From CAYTWW01 sp043801855 (GTDB lineage Archaea > Nanobdellota > Nanobdellia > Woesearchaeales > GW2011-AR15), in NCBI GenBank assembly GCA_043801855.1, contig JAZDLQ010000092.1, positions 1 to 23,962 on the forward strand: a stretch of 23,962 bases of DNA, in the 5' to 3' direction. Made by a program: the position numbers and the translations under genes. A model generated the notes under the pieces. The model was not told where the DNA came from, did no database searches, and was given only the letters and a program-made list of their open reading frames with translations. This document shows positions 16,109 to 23,253 of the stretch, piece after piece (position 1 is the first letter of the stretch; each line of letters begins with the position of its first letter).

Positions 16109-17494
16109 ATGGTGCAAAAAACAGCAAGTAAAAATATTTACGTCGGAAGTGGAATAAGTAAAGAGGATGACCCTTTCAAAGCAGGTAAGGCGTCTGCTGA
16201 AATGGCACTAAAAGAACTCAACGGAATAAAACCTACATTCGGATTGGTTTTTTGTTCAGGGAGCAAATACGGAAAAAATGACAAGACTGCGGAGGATCTT
16301 GCGAAAGGTGTTGCGAGTGCCTTATCGAATGTTCCATGGGCTGGATGCACTACCGCAGGAGAGATATATAATGGCCGCCTTGAGAGTATGTCATGCACAT
16401 GTTTGCTTATTTCTTCTGAATTTATGCAGGTGGGAATAGGCGTTGGAAAAGGTGTTCACAAAGACGCAAAGCATGCTGGAAAAACAGCAGCTGAAAAAGC
16501 TCTTGAAAATATTAAGCTAGAAAGAGTAGTCAATCCTTATCTTAAGTTTACTGCACAAAAAACAAAGAATGCAAAAGAGCTAATTAAGATGTACGATTAT
16601 TCGTTTCTTCTTTTTTCATCCGGTATTACTCTTGAGCATACTGGCATGGAAGACCAGGTAATTAAAGGAATGCAGCAGGTTCTTGGAAAACAATATCCAA
16701 TAATAGGAGGAACATCCGCAGATGATTTTCGGATGCTTACTAATTACCAATTTGCCAACGGAGAATTCTTTTCAGATTCAGCTGTTGCAGTAGCAATATC
16801 AACAGGTCTTAGATGCGGGTTTGGCTATGACCATGGATATGTACCAACAGGAAAGACAACCCTTGTAACCAAATCAGAAGGTTATCTGGTGCATGAGCTT
16901 GACAATAAAAAGGCACTGGAAAGATACGCTGAGTTATTAGAAATAAAGCCAAATGAATTATGGGATTCCAAAAGCAAATTTTTTACAAAAAACATGTCGC
17001 TTGCAGGAATTGCCTCAAAATATTTTTCAATGACAATTAACCCTAAAATGATACCTTTTCTTTCAACAGTGACAATTAATCCTTTTGGTGTTGTGGATGT
17101 CAATGGAAATATTGCCATAAGAATCGCCAAGGGAGTGGTTGGAGATTCAGTTGAATTTACACAGGAGATTCCTCCAAATATTATATTAAGTGCACTTAAA
17201 ATCGACCCTAAAAAAGTGCTTGATGCTGAAAAGAATGCATTGCAGCAGGCAGTTGATGAAGCTGATGCAAATCCGGCAATAGTATTTATCTTTGATTGTG
17301 AATTGAGGAAGATATATACAGGAGAAGATAAAATACAGGAAGCAATATCTGGCCTAGGAAAAAAATATCCCAATGCAAGAATATTTGGCTTTAATACAAT
17401 GGGAGAATACACATTCAGCCGAACCTCAGAGCAGAATGCAGGAAGCGCAACTGTCTCAGTCGGTGTTATATCAAACAAGCTTGTAAGCGAGTAA
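16109..17494 (+). CDS. FIST-domain sensory protein
   Basis: 461-residue soluble protein covering FIST_N and FIST_C. Landmarks are the N-terminal GSGISKEDDPFKAGKASAEMA, then GLVFCSGSKYG, the WAGCTTAGEI motif (FIST proteins typically have GCTTAGEI-like), IIGGTSADDF, and at the end ARIFGFNTMGEY followed by a short SATVSVGVI strand. FIST is a predicted ligand-sensing module, often for small molecules such as amino acids, usually found with kinases, cyclases or chemotaxis domains. Here it stands alone with no output domain, so it may work through a partner; nearby candidates are the receiver-kinase at 10679 and the KaiC-like ATPase. Its ATG has a Shine-Dalgarno site AAAGGGGTG (16093-16101). The leader contains structured repeat copy 1, and the gene downstream has its own promoter. 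Confidence 0.85.
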   Translation: MVQKTASKNIYVGSGISKEDDPFKAGKASAEMALKELNGIKPTFGLVFCSGSKYGKNDKTAEDLAKGVASALSNVPWAGCTTAGEIYNGRLESMSCTCLLISSEFMQVGIGVGKGVHKDAKHAGKTAAEKALENIKLERVVNPYLKFTAQKTKNAKELIKMYDYSFLLFSSGITLEHTGMEDQVIKGMQQVLGKQYPIIGGTSADDFRMLTNYQFANGEFFSDSAVAVAISTGLRCGFGYDHGYVPTGKTTLVTKSEGYLVHELDNKKALERYAELLEIKPNELWDSKSKFFTKNMSLAGIASKYFSMTINPKMIPFLSTVTINPFGVVDVNGNIAIRIAKGVVGDSVEFTQEIPPNIILSALKIDPKKVLDAEKNALQQAVDEADANPAIVFIFDCELRKIYTGEDKIQEAISGLGKKYPNARIFGFNTMGEYTFSRTSEQNAGSATVSVGVISNKLVSE

Positions 17495-17513
17495 AGCAAT
17501 TGACAAAACGAAT

Positions 17514-17527
17514 GATTTAAATATAAG
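17514..17527 (+). promoter_or_regulatory. TATA box of the LuxE/LuxC-like operon
   Basis: GATTTAAATATAAG lies about 90 bp before ATG 17613 and predicts a leader of about 65 nt. The leader has two Shine-Dalgarno-like sites, AAGGGGTG (17570-17577) and GAGGGATG (17601-17608). The second is correctly spaced for the LuxE-like start. Confidence 0.45.
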
Positions 17528-17612
17528 AAATTTAGAAAACCACACATATTTTTTTTTAGCTACTAAAAAAGGGGTGTAACTGATTAGATTGAAGAACGGA
17601 GAGGGATGAAAA

Positions 17613-18803
17613 ATGGTAATTGATTTACAGACAGAAAGATTAGATATCGCACGACAAATTTATAATGGGTTAGTTGCACATGCAGTTGACGGAACACGTC
17701 CGAACGATGCGCAGCTTCAAGAAATACTTCTAAGGGAAATGGCACTTTGGCAGGCACATTCGCCTTTGTGGATAGCACATCAGAAAACTGATTTTGCAAA
17801 AGCTGATGTACTTGGCCAGCAGATTATACCTGGAACAGATGAGATGTTAAGAGTTCCTGAACAGAGGGCACAATTATATTATGGCGAAAAGCCTACATTT
17901 GTTCTAGCTTCGTCAGGCACAACTTCAGCGCAGAGGGCAATTGTCCAGGCAGACCCGATAGTCGCTGCGCTTCTTGGTGCTGCTGTATCTGCAAGCATAT
18001 CAGATACACTAAGGGCAACTGGGCATGGGAATTATTGCCTATCACTACAATTTCCAACTTTTGAGCAGGCAGTTGAGCATTACAGGGCAGGTCCCGCAAA
18101 CCCTACATTGCTTGTTCCCCAATCTACATTAGCCAAGCCATTTGGTACTGTGATCAATGGATTTCCTGCTCCTTATGCAGGAGATTCCTATGCAAAAGTG
18201 CCGACGCATATGATGTATGTTGTACATGGTGGGAAATTACTTGGCGACCTTGCTGGAGATTCACAGTTTTATCCTGTAATTAATACAGCAGGACAGGATG
18301 GCGGAAAAGTTTTTGATATGCAGATGCAGCAAGTGGCTGATTATCTTACAAATAGAGGAGATAAGCCTGTCTTTATGCAGATACCTACACCATATCATCC
18401 TGTAATTATGAATCTTATGGGAAATGGGATATTATCAGAACTGCAGGATGGAGATTTGGTATGGAGTGCAGGCGGAGATAAGGCAGGAAAAGGATTATTA
18501 GTCCCAACCGGGCTTGAAAACCGGCTTGGTTCCCATGTCAATCTGCTTGGCGACACAACCAATTCAACACAGGGTTATTCCAATGTACAGCCAGCATCAG
18601 GAATAGTAACACCTGAATGGTTAAGGTTTAATGACTCTCATTTATTTACAATTACTACACCATATGATTTCATGGAAGGAAATGTCCCTGAAGGCAACAG
18701 GATGGTGCTTGATTTAATCCATGGGTTAAGCTTTCCGGCACTCCTATATTCAGCAGATAGGATAGCAACTGTTGATGGCGGCTACCAGATGCTTGGCAGG
18801 TAA
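17613..18803 (+). CDS. LuxE-like acyl-activating (acyl-protein synthetase) enzyme
   Basis: 396-residue soluble protein of the adenylate-forming (ANL) superfamily, closest by eye to LuxE. The ATP phosphate loop is ASSGTTSAQ (99-107). GDLVWSAGGDKAGKG (280-294) matches the mid-domain Gly/Trp segment. The C-terminus VLDLIHGLSFPALLYSADR...GR follows the LuxE pattern, in which adenylation is followed by a short end without the mobile ANL C-terminal domain. LuxE activates a fatty acid as acyl-AMP, transfers the acyl to its own Cys and hands it to the reductase LuxC. The next gene is LuxC-like, 24 bp downstream, which strongly supports the call. No acyl-carrier gene is adjacent. The substrate is unknown; since archaea do not make fatty acids by the bacterial route, an isoprenoid or imported acid is possible. 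The start is ATG with GAGGGATG upstream. Confidence 0.72.
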   Translation: MVIDLQTERLDIARQIYNGLVAHAVDGTRPNDAQLQEILLREMALWQAHSPLWIAHQKTDFAKADVLGQQIIPGTDEMLRVPEQRAQLYYGEKPTFVLASSGTTSAQRAIVQADPIVAALLGAAVSASISDTLRATGHGNYCLSLQFPTFEQAVEHYRAGPANPTLLVPQSTLAKPFGTVINGFPAPYAGDSYAKVPTHMMYVVHGGKLLGDLAGDSQFYPVINTAGQDGGKVFDMQMQQVADYLTNRGDKPVFMQIPTPYHPVIMNLMGNGILSELQDGDLVWSAGGDKAGKGLLVPTGLENRLGSHVNLLGDTTNSTQGYSNVQPASGIVTPEWLRFNDSHLFTITTPYDFMEGNVPEGNRMVLDLIHGLSFPALLYSADRIATVDGGYQMLGR

Positions 18804-18826
18804 AATTAAACTTTAAGGAAACAGCG

Positions 18827-20290
18827 ATGACTGATAATATCTATGTACCTAGTGAATTTGCAGGCAGAGGAGATGCTTCCCTTCTTTTTGAAGAGCATGG
18901 AACACAAATAAGAAGAGAGCTTATAACTCATCTTATAGGTACAGCGCCAAGCCTACGTCAGATCCCTCTTGAAGATAGGATTAGATATATAGATGAGGCC
19001 AGGCAAAGAGCATTATTGACCTATGTTCAGGATGCAAGCATTCCTTATGGTGAGCGGATGCAGACAGATTTGTATGCTGCACTTATGGATGCAATCACGC
19101 CTGAAAAAATAATGCAGGCATTAAATTTCTCTGCAAAAAATGCAGGCATTAGCTCTGCTTCTTCTTTATTTGCAGCGGGTAGCAACCTTGCCTATCCATC
19201 GCTTGAAATGTCTGTCGATTCACGCAATGCTGATACACTAACTGAATGGACGCTTCGACTCGCAGCAGGAGTTCCTGTGTTGGTGAAAGGAGGGCCGATG
19301 AGCATAGCATTTGCAAGGGAGCTTGGAAAAACACCGCTAGGTGATTCTGTTGCGGTTCTGGACTGGAACAGTGGGAAGCCTACAGATGAATTTTATGGCT
19401 TATTGCCTGATGACGCTGAAGTTATCATGTCTGGTGGAATAACAGGAATTGCAGCAGTGAAGCAGCAGCTAAACCCAAAGATAAATTTAATACGGGAAAG
19501 AAACCACAGGAGGAGCATCGGCTTAATTACATCTGATACTGATTATGATGCACTTGCAAGGGCAATAGGATTCATTGATGGTTTTGGATGCCTGACTCCC
19601 TCGATTCTCTTTGCAGAAAATCCTCTTGAGGCAAAAGAGAAACTATATTCTGCGTTAGTAAGGTTTTCACAAACCTATGGCGGATTTTGCATTCCTGATA
19701 AAGTGAAAGCAAGAATTGGAAAAGAATTGATGTCTCATTCAACAGAGGTTAATTTTTCAATAAAAAGTGACGTCGGCGCAATTGTTGCATATACAGGAGC
19801 AGACATGGCTGCATTTGAACAGGGCTACAGGACAGCAACAATATATCAGATGCCAACAGCAGCTGAGGGATGGAGGAATGCATTTGCGCAATTAAATGGA
19901 AATTTAGAGGCTCATGCAATTAGGGGCCTTGGCGGGGGTGGCTGCGGTGGCGGAGCCAGAGATGCAACTGTAACTAAGGCTGATGAAGCAGAAATCAAGA
20001 GATATTTTTCAGGGGGAGTGCCTTATAATTGGACACAGACCCTTGTTGCAAGCAATCCATCATCAGAATTAATCGCATCATTTGTAGCTGCTGGCGGAAG
20101 AAGAATAGTTACACCTGAGTACGCAGTACCTAATCACTGCTTTCCAGTCGATATGGAACCACCAATCCCGCTTAAGAAGCAGGGAGATAATATTATCTGG
20201 GATAACGCGCCAGCTTATTTCTGCACGTTAAATGATGGCCAAATAATCGCCGTCAACGGCCATATGCTTCCTCAACCCTACCAAATTTAG
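18827..20290 (+). CDS. LuxC-like acyl reductase (NAD(P)H-dependent, ALDH-like)
   Basis: 487-residue soluble protein resembling LuxC, the reductase half of fatty acid reductase, which reduces a thioester-bound acyl to aldehyde. Features in order: a helical N-terminus; a nucleotide-binding region with GVPVLVKGGPM (148-158; K154 in the ALDH-type position); VIMSGGITGIAAV (199-211), like the LuxC W/SGG segment; and the catalytic stretch DGFGCLTPS (251-259), where C255 matches the Cys of LuxC (CxSP). A glycine-rich GLGGGGCGGGARD (367-379) has no counterpart that I know. The C-terminal RRIVTPEYA is also LuxC-like. It is co-transcribed with the LuxE-like gene. No luxA, luxB or luxD gene lies in the window, so bioluminescence is not implied. 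The reductase call is good; the substrate and product are unknown. Confidence 0.72.
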   Translation: MTDNIYVPSEFAGRGDASLLFEEHGTQIRRELITHLIGTAPSLRQIPLEDRIRYIDEARQRALLTYVQDASIPYGERMQTDLYAALMDAITPEKIMQALNFSAKNAGISSASSLFAAGSNLAYPSLEMSVDSRNADTLTEWTLRLAAGVPVLVKGGPMSIAFARELGKTPLGDSVAVLDWNSGKPTDEFYGLLPDDAEVIMSGGITGIAAVKQQLNPKINLIRERNHRRSIGLITSDTDYDALARAIGFIDGFGCLTPSILFAENPLEAKEKLYSALVRFSQTYGGFCIPDKVKARIGKELMSHSTEVNFSIKSDVGAIVAYTGADMAAFEQGYRTATIYQMPTAAEGWRNAFAQLNGNLEAHAIRGLGGGGCGGGARDATVTKADEAEIKRYFSGGVPYNWTQTLVASNPSSELIASFVAAGGRRIVTPEYAVPNHCFPVDMEPPIPLKKQGDNIIWDNAPAYFCTLNDGQIIAVNGHMLPQPYQI

Positions 20291-20329
20291 CAAAATTTTT
20301 AATCACATTCTTTTTATTTATCAATAAAC

Positions 20330-20581
20330 ATGCACACAGGCAAAGCCCTCACTCAAAAAGTATATCACATCATATCAAAGAAATGGCCAATCCATCCCTC
20401 CGGCGTCTGCCGCGAGCTTGAAATCCCGCTTAATTCATCAAATATATCCAAAATCAAATATCATTTTGACATATTGAAAAAGCAAAACAAAATCCATACT
20501 AAAAAAATGGACAGGGCGCTGGTCGCCTGGCCTCGTGATATTGAAAAACTGCGAATCATGCACGAGATGATGAGTGAATAA
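20330..20581 (+). CDS. Small winged-helix DNA-binding protein
   Basis: 83 residues. It has a helix-turn-helix pattern (KVYHIISKKWPIHPSGVCREL, then NISKIKYHFDILKKQNKI) ending in a short wing (TKKMDRALVAW), with the look of archaeal winged-helix regulators that use a Y/F-H-x-x-x-L recognition helix. The start is ATG, probably leaderless, behind AT-rich TTTTATTTA at about 20311-20319. It follows the LuxE/LuxC pair by 39 bp on the same strand and could regulate it. Basic residues are frequent. Target and effector are unknown. Confidence 0.65.
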   Translation: MHTGKALTQKVYHIISKKWPIHPSGVCRELEIPLNSSNISKIKYHFDILKKQNKIHTKKMDRALVAWPRDIEKLRIMHEMMSE

Positions 20582-20591
20582 ATATATATGA

Positions 20592-20909
20592 TTATTCTTC
20601 GCCAACATCAATCAAAATATGGTTCTTATCAGGCACAGATATATAAATATCTTCACCTCCCTTAAGATTGAGGCTTCTTGCTACATCCTTATTAATATAC
20701 ATACCTAATCTGTCCTGAGATAATTTTATAATTTTTTGCTTTATTCTAAGCGGTGTCTCTCTTAGTTCTTCAACTATTTTTTTAGAAGATAATGCTTCAA
20801 ACTCAAAGTAATCACAATTAGGGCATTGATAACTAATTGCCTTGGTTTTAGCACCGTGTACATTTACTTCAACTTTCTTTAAATTAGAATCACATTTTGG
20901 GCATTTCAT
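20592..20909 (-). CDS. Zinc-ribbon plus AbrB/SpoVT-like antitoxin
   Basis: 105-residue protein. The zinc ribbon at the N-terminus has CPKC (3-6) and, about 26 residues later, CPNC. A linker follows, then a swapped-hairpin AbrB-like domain at the C-terminus (IKLSQDRLGMYINKDVARSL then DIYISV). Such fusions serve as antitoxins that bind both the toxin and their own operator. The ATG at 20909 is set by AGGTGA (complement of 20914-20919) 4 nt upstream. The stop codon TGA of the toxin gene lies inside that Shine-Dalgarno site, so the two genes are tightly coupled. An upstream ATG at 20936 would overlap the toxin much further and is not used here. A stand-alone regulator is the alternative. Confidence 0.72.
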   Translation of the reverse strand: MKCPKCDSNLKKVEVNVHGAKTKAISYQCPNCDYFEFEALSSKKIVEELRETPLRIKQKIIKLSQDRLGMYINKDVARSLNLKGGEDIYISVPDKNHILIDVGEE

Positions 20910-20913
20910 CTTC

Positions 20914-21120
20914 TCACCTTTTAGCATTAATAACATATAATATTGAATTTTTTATCTCAAAAAGGATGTAATATCCATCTTTTTCAATCTCAAAATTCTC
21001 TCCTTTTTTTCTTGGATTTTTTGTACTAAAAATTATCTCAATAACTTTATCCCATGGAACATCTTTTTCGTGCTCATTAATATAATGTTCTGAGGGTTGA
21101 ATTCCAGTAAAATAAACCAT
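20914..21120 (-). CDS. Toxin-like small protein, DUF4258-type
   Basis: 68 residues. The pattern H-Y...PWDKVIEIIFS, then NPRKKG, FEIE, YYILFEIKNSILYVINAKR is the signature of a family of small archaeal and bacterial toxins I would place near DUF4258, thought to fold like RelE-type mRNA interferases. It is basic and compact, and lies immediately upstream of a zinc-ribbon/AbrB antitoxin with overlapping translation signals. The start is ATG with AAGG upstream, and the promoter carries a palindrome. The toxic function is inferred from context and family likeness. Confidence 0.65.
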   Translation of the reverse strand: MVYFTGIQPSEHYINEHEKDVPWDKVIEIIFSTKNPRKKGENFEIEKDGYYILFEIKNSILYVINAKR

Positions 21121-21131
21121 AAAATTACCTT

Positions 21132-21166
21132 CTACAAATATGTAGTCATTAAGACTATATAAATTT
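21132..21166 (-). promoter_or_regulatory. Toxin-antitoxin promoter with CTACA-AATA-TGTAG palindrome
   Basis: The TATA box (minus-strand AAATTTATATAGT, complement of 21154-21166) predicts transcription start near 21134. A perfect 5-bp inverted repeat CTACA/TGTAG with a 4-nt spacer (21132-21145) covers that start site. This is the expected position of an operator for autorepression by the toxin-antitoxin complex. Confidence 0.45.
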
Positions 21167-21336
21167 TTTGTATATTTTTTATAGGATTTTATAGAGATGC
21201 GTATTCCTCAATAATTACCATTTTTCTTTTCAAATCACAACCTTTTTAACTAAATACGGGTTTCTTTGTAATATAAAAGACAATTGTTGCGGCTTATTAT
21301 TAAAAATAATATCCGAACTTTATGCAGACTAAAATC

Positions 21337-21348
21337 GTTTATATAAAA
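21337..21348 (+). promoter_or_regulatory. TATA box of the NYN gene
   Basis: GTTTATATAAAA predicts transcription start near 21368 and a leader of about 35 nt containing AGGTGA (21393-21398). The rest of 21121-21394 holds the toxin-antitoxin promoter and AT-rich sequence without a gene. Confidence 0.5.
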
Positions 21349-21403
21349 ATCAAGGCAACTTTGTTCTTTTTGTAATTTAAAATAAAACAGGAAGGTGAAT
21401 ATT

Positions 21404-22759
21404 ATGCCATTACATCCAGACCAGAGGGTCGGTGTTTTTGTAGATGTACAGAATATGTATTATAGTGCCAAGCACATGTATAATACAAAAGTAAATTATG
21501 CGAATATATTAAAAAAAGCAGTTGCAGGAAGAAAATTAATAAGAGCAATTGCTTATGTAATCAAAGCAGATGTAAAAGACGAAGGAGATTTCTTTAATGC
21601 CCTTGAAAAGATAGGGTATGATGTACGCGAAAAAGACCTGCAGATATTTTTTGGCGGGGCTAAAAAAGGCGATTGGGATGTCGGAATCGCTATGGATATC
21701 ATGAGGTTAGCTTCAAAACTTGATGTGATTGTCTTAGTATCAGGCGACGGTGATTTTAAGGATTTATTAGAGCATGTAAAATCACTTGGCTGCAGAGCTG
21801 AAGTAATTGCATTTGGAAAGACAAGCTCTTCAATGATAAAAGCAGAAGCGGATAAATTTATAGATATGGAGCAAAATACAGGATATTTTCTAATTGGTGA
21901 TCCAACAAGACATCGTCCTGAATCTGCGCGCGATAAGCCAACTGAGCAAAAAAGCCTTGTCAGCGAACCTGCAAAAGCAGAAGTTTTGGGTTTTGTTCCA
22001 GAGCTTGCTGTTGTAGTCAATGACACTGCTACTGCTGGCGCAGCTAATAGTGAGAATAAAGAGCTTCCTGCGCCAATTGCAGAGCAAGGTAAAGAGACTG
22101 CTCTTCCGCTACAGGTGAAACCAGAAACTACAGCCAGCCAATTCGTCAGAAATGAACGGCCAAGGTTTGATAGAAACAGAAATGACAACAATATTATGAA
22201 TCGACCAAGATTTGACAATAATAGAAATGAAAGAGGAGATCGGCCAAGATTTGACAATAATAGAAATGAGAGACCACGTTTCGATAGGAACAGAAGCGAA
22301 GGAGGAGATCGGCCAAGATTTGATCGCAACAGAAATGATGCCCCACGATTTGAGAGGCATGATTCCGGAAATGGAGAAGGAAGATTCAACAGTGATAGAG
22401 GATTTGGAAATAATTCAGATAGAGAAGTAAACCCGCTTCAGAGAATAAATATGGAGCAGCCTGGAACAGTTATGCATAAGCAAGAGAAAAAAGATCAGGT
22501 AATGCCTTTTGTTCAAAAAAGCGAAGAGAAAAAGCCTGCTGTTAAAGAAGTGCAAAAAAGCCTTCCGCCAATGATAAGAGGAGGAACAATGCCAGAATCA
22601 CTAAAGGACCAGACCATGCAAGCACCAAAAGAAAAAAAGCCTGCTAAGAAGACGCAAAAAAAAGAAGCAGTTGAAAAAAAGGAATCTCCTGATAAGAATA
22701 AAGGCAAAGAAAAAAAATCTCTATTAAATAAATTGATTTCAAAAGTTAAAAACGAATAG
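21404..22759 (+). CDS. NYN-domain (LabA/PIN-like) putative ribonuclease with RPRFD-repeat tail
   Basis: 451 residues. Residues 8-160 form a NYN domain: FVDVQNMYY (12-20; D14), KKGDWDVGIAMDIM (87-100; D92 and D98) and VSGDGDF (112-118; D115 and D117). These acidic residues would coordinate Mg in a PIN-like RNase site. An Ala/Pro/Glu-rich linker follows. Next comes a basic, low-complexity block with six copies of a PRF[DE]xNR-like repeat (DNA about 22150-22360), resembling RNA-binding disordered tails. The C-terminus is Lys-rich and ends KLISKVKNE. It looks like an RNase with an RNA-recruiting tail. The start at ATG 21404 is chosen because AGGTGA (21393-21398) lies 5 nt before it; the GTG at 21395 is part of that site. 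The target RNA is unknown. Confidence 0.8.
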   Translation: MPLHPDQRVGVFVDVQNMYYSAKHMYNTKVNYANILKKAVAGRKLIRAIAYVIKADVKDEGDFFNALEKIGYDVREKDLQIFFGGAKKGDWDVGIAMDIMRLASKLDVIVLVSGDGDFKDLLEHVKSLGCRAEVIAFGKTSSSMIKAEADKFIDMEQNTGYFLIGDPTRHRPESARDKPTEQKSLVSEPAKAEVLGFVPELAVVVNDTATAGAANSENKELPAPIAEQGKETALPLQVKPETTASQFVRNERPRFDRNRNDNNIMNRPRFDNNRNERGDRPRFDNNRNERPRFDRNRSEGGDRPRFDRNRNDAPRFERHDSGNGEGRFNSDRGFGNNSDREVNPLQRINMEQPGTVMHKQEKKDQVMPFVQKSEEKKPAVKEVQKSLPPMIRGGTMPESLKDQTMQAPKEKKPAKKTQKKEAVEKKESPDKNKGKEKKSLLNKLISKVKNE

Positions 22760-22867
22760 AGGACTTTGCAAAATTCAAGTTTTCCAATAATGGCAATAGT
22801 CTTCTCTAATTAAACATTGAGATGCAAAGTAATCTATAAGAAGTTTGCAGGTTTTTTGCAAACTTCT
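22756..22867 (-). repeat. Two-stem structured repeat, copy 2 (inverted)
   Basis: Reverse-complement copy of the element at 15955-16058. Stem 1 (22839-22867) is identical, including its 7-nt loop. Stem 2 is formed by 22822-22837 and 22756-22771 (copy-1 counterparts ATAGAT..TTTGCAT and GCAAAGTYCTCTAT), with a few mismatches. The central loop of 50 nt (22772-22821) is unrelated to that of copy 1, except for GAATT next to the distal arm. On the minus strand it begins 11 nt after the stop of the small lipoprotein gene, so it could be that gene's 3' UTR. A T-rich stretch follows, as in copy 1. Confidence 0.85.
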
Positions 22868-22878
22868 CAATAATTTTT

Positions 22879-23190
22879 TTATTTATTCGGTCTGCAAAAA
22901 GGGGCTGCCTTAGTGTTCCATTTACAATCTGGCTTTCCGTCTTGAGCAAAAGAGTCAATGCTTTTTTCCGATACAACGTCAACTGATTCGCACTCATTTT
23001 TTGTTCTTATGTCATGGCAAGAGCCGTTGCTGCATGAAACAGAGCACATGTCTCCCTGACAATAAGACATGCCAAATGTCAATTCAGATGATTGCACAAT
23101 ATTTTTACATAAGGATTTATCTGTACATGATGAAGCAAGTAACAAAAGCCAAATACACGAAAAAATCACGTAATTTATTTTGAGTGTCAT
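22879..23190 (-). CDS. Small Cys-rich lipoprotein, unknown
   Basis: 103 residues. MTLKIN is followed by a hydrophobic stretch and the lipobox-like LASSC with Cys22, so it is a secreted, lipid-anchored protein. The mature part has ten more cysteines (for example SLCKN, YCQGDMCSVSC, NGSCHD, ECES), probably paired as disulphides, and ends in DCKWNTKAAPFCRPNK. I start at the ATG at 23190 because a signal peptide begins there; an upstream in-frame extension is hydrophobic but reads as non-coding. The large lipoprotein at 1931 is also cysteine-rich, but I see no alignable segment. The structured repeat copy 2 follows immediately. Confidence 0.65.
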   Translation of the reverse strand: MTLKINYVIFSCIWLLLLASSCTDKSLCKNIVQSSELTFGMSYCQGDMCSVSCSNGSCHDIRTKNECESVDVVSEKSIDSFAQDGKPDCKWNTKAAPFCRPNK

Positions 23191-23202
23191 TAAAATCATT
23201 AA

Positions 23203-23211
23203 ATTTATATA
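23203..23211 (+). promoter_or_regulatory. TATA box of the 23254 gene
   Basis: ATTTATATA predicts transcription start near 23233, giving a 20-nt leader with GGTGGG (23241-23246) before ATG 23254. The divergent lipoprotein gene may use a second AT-rich box (complement of about 23216-23230). Confidence 0.45.
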
Positions 23212-23253
23212 CTGCACTATTTTAAAAATTTTATCTAGATTGGTGGGTTTTAA

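Noticed and set aside
15919..16131. 70-codon open frame before the FIST gene
   Set aside because: It runs through structured repeat copy 1, has no ribosome site and overlaps the FIST start. It is better explained as leader sequence.
17579..17608. Possible leader peptide before the LuxE-like gene
   Set aside because: A few TTG/ATG mini-frames exist beside the second ribosome site, but none has supporting features.
21553..22389. 278-codon minus-strand open frame opposite the NYN gene
   Set aside because: It mirrors the repetitive NYN codons and is Ser/Leu-rich without a start context. The plus-strand protein has a clear domain.
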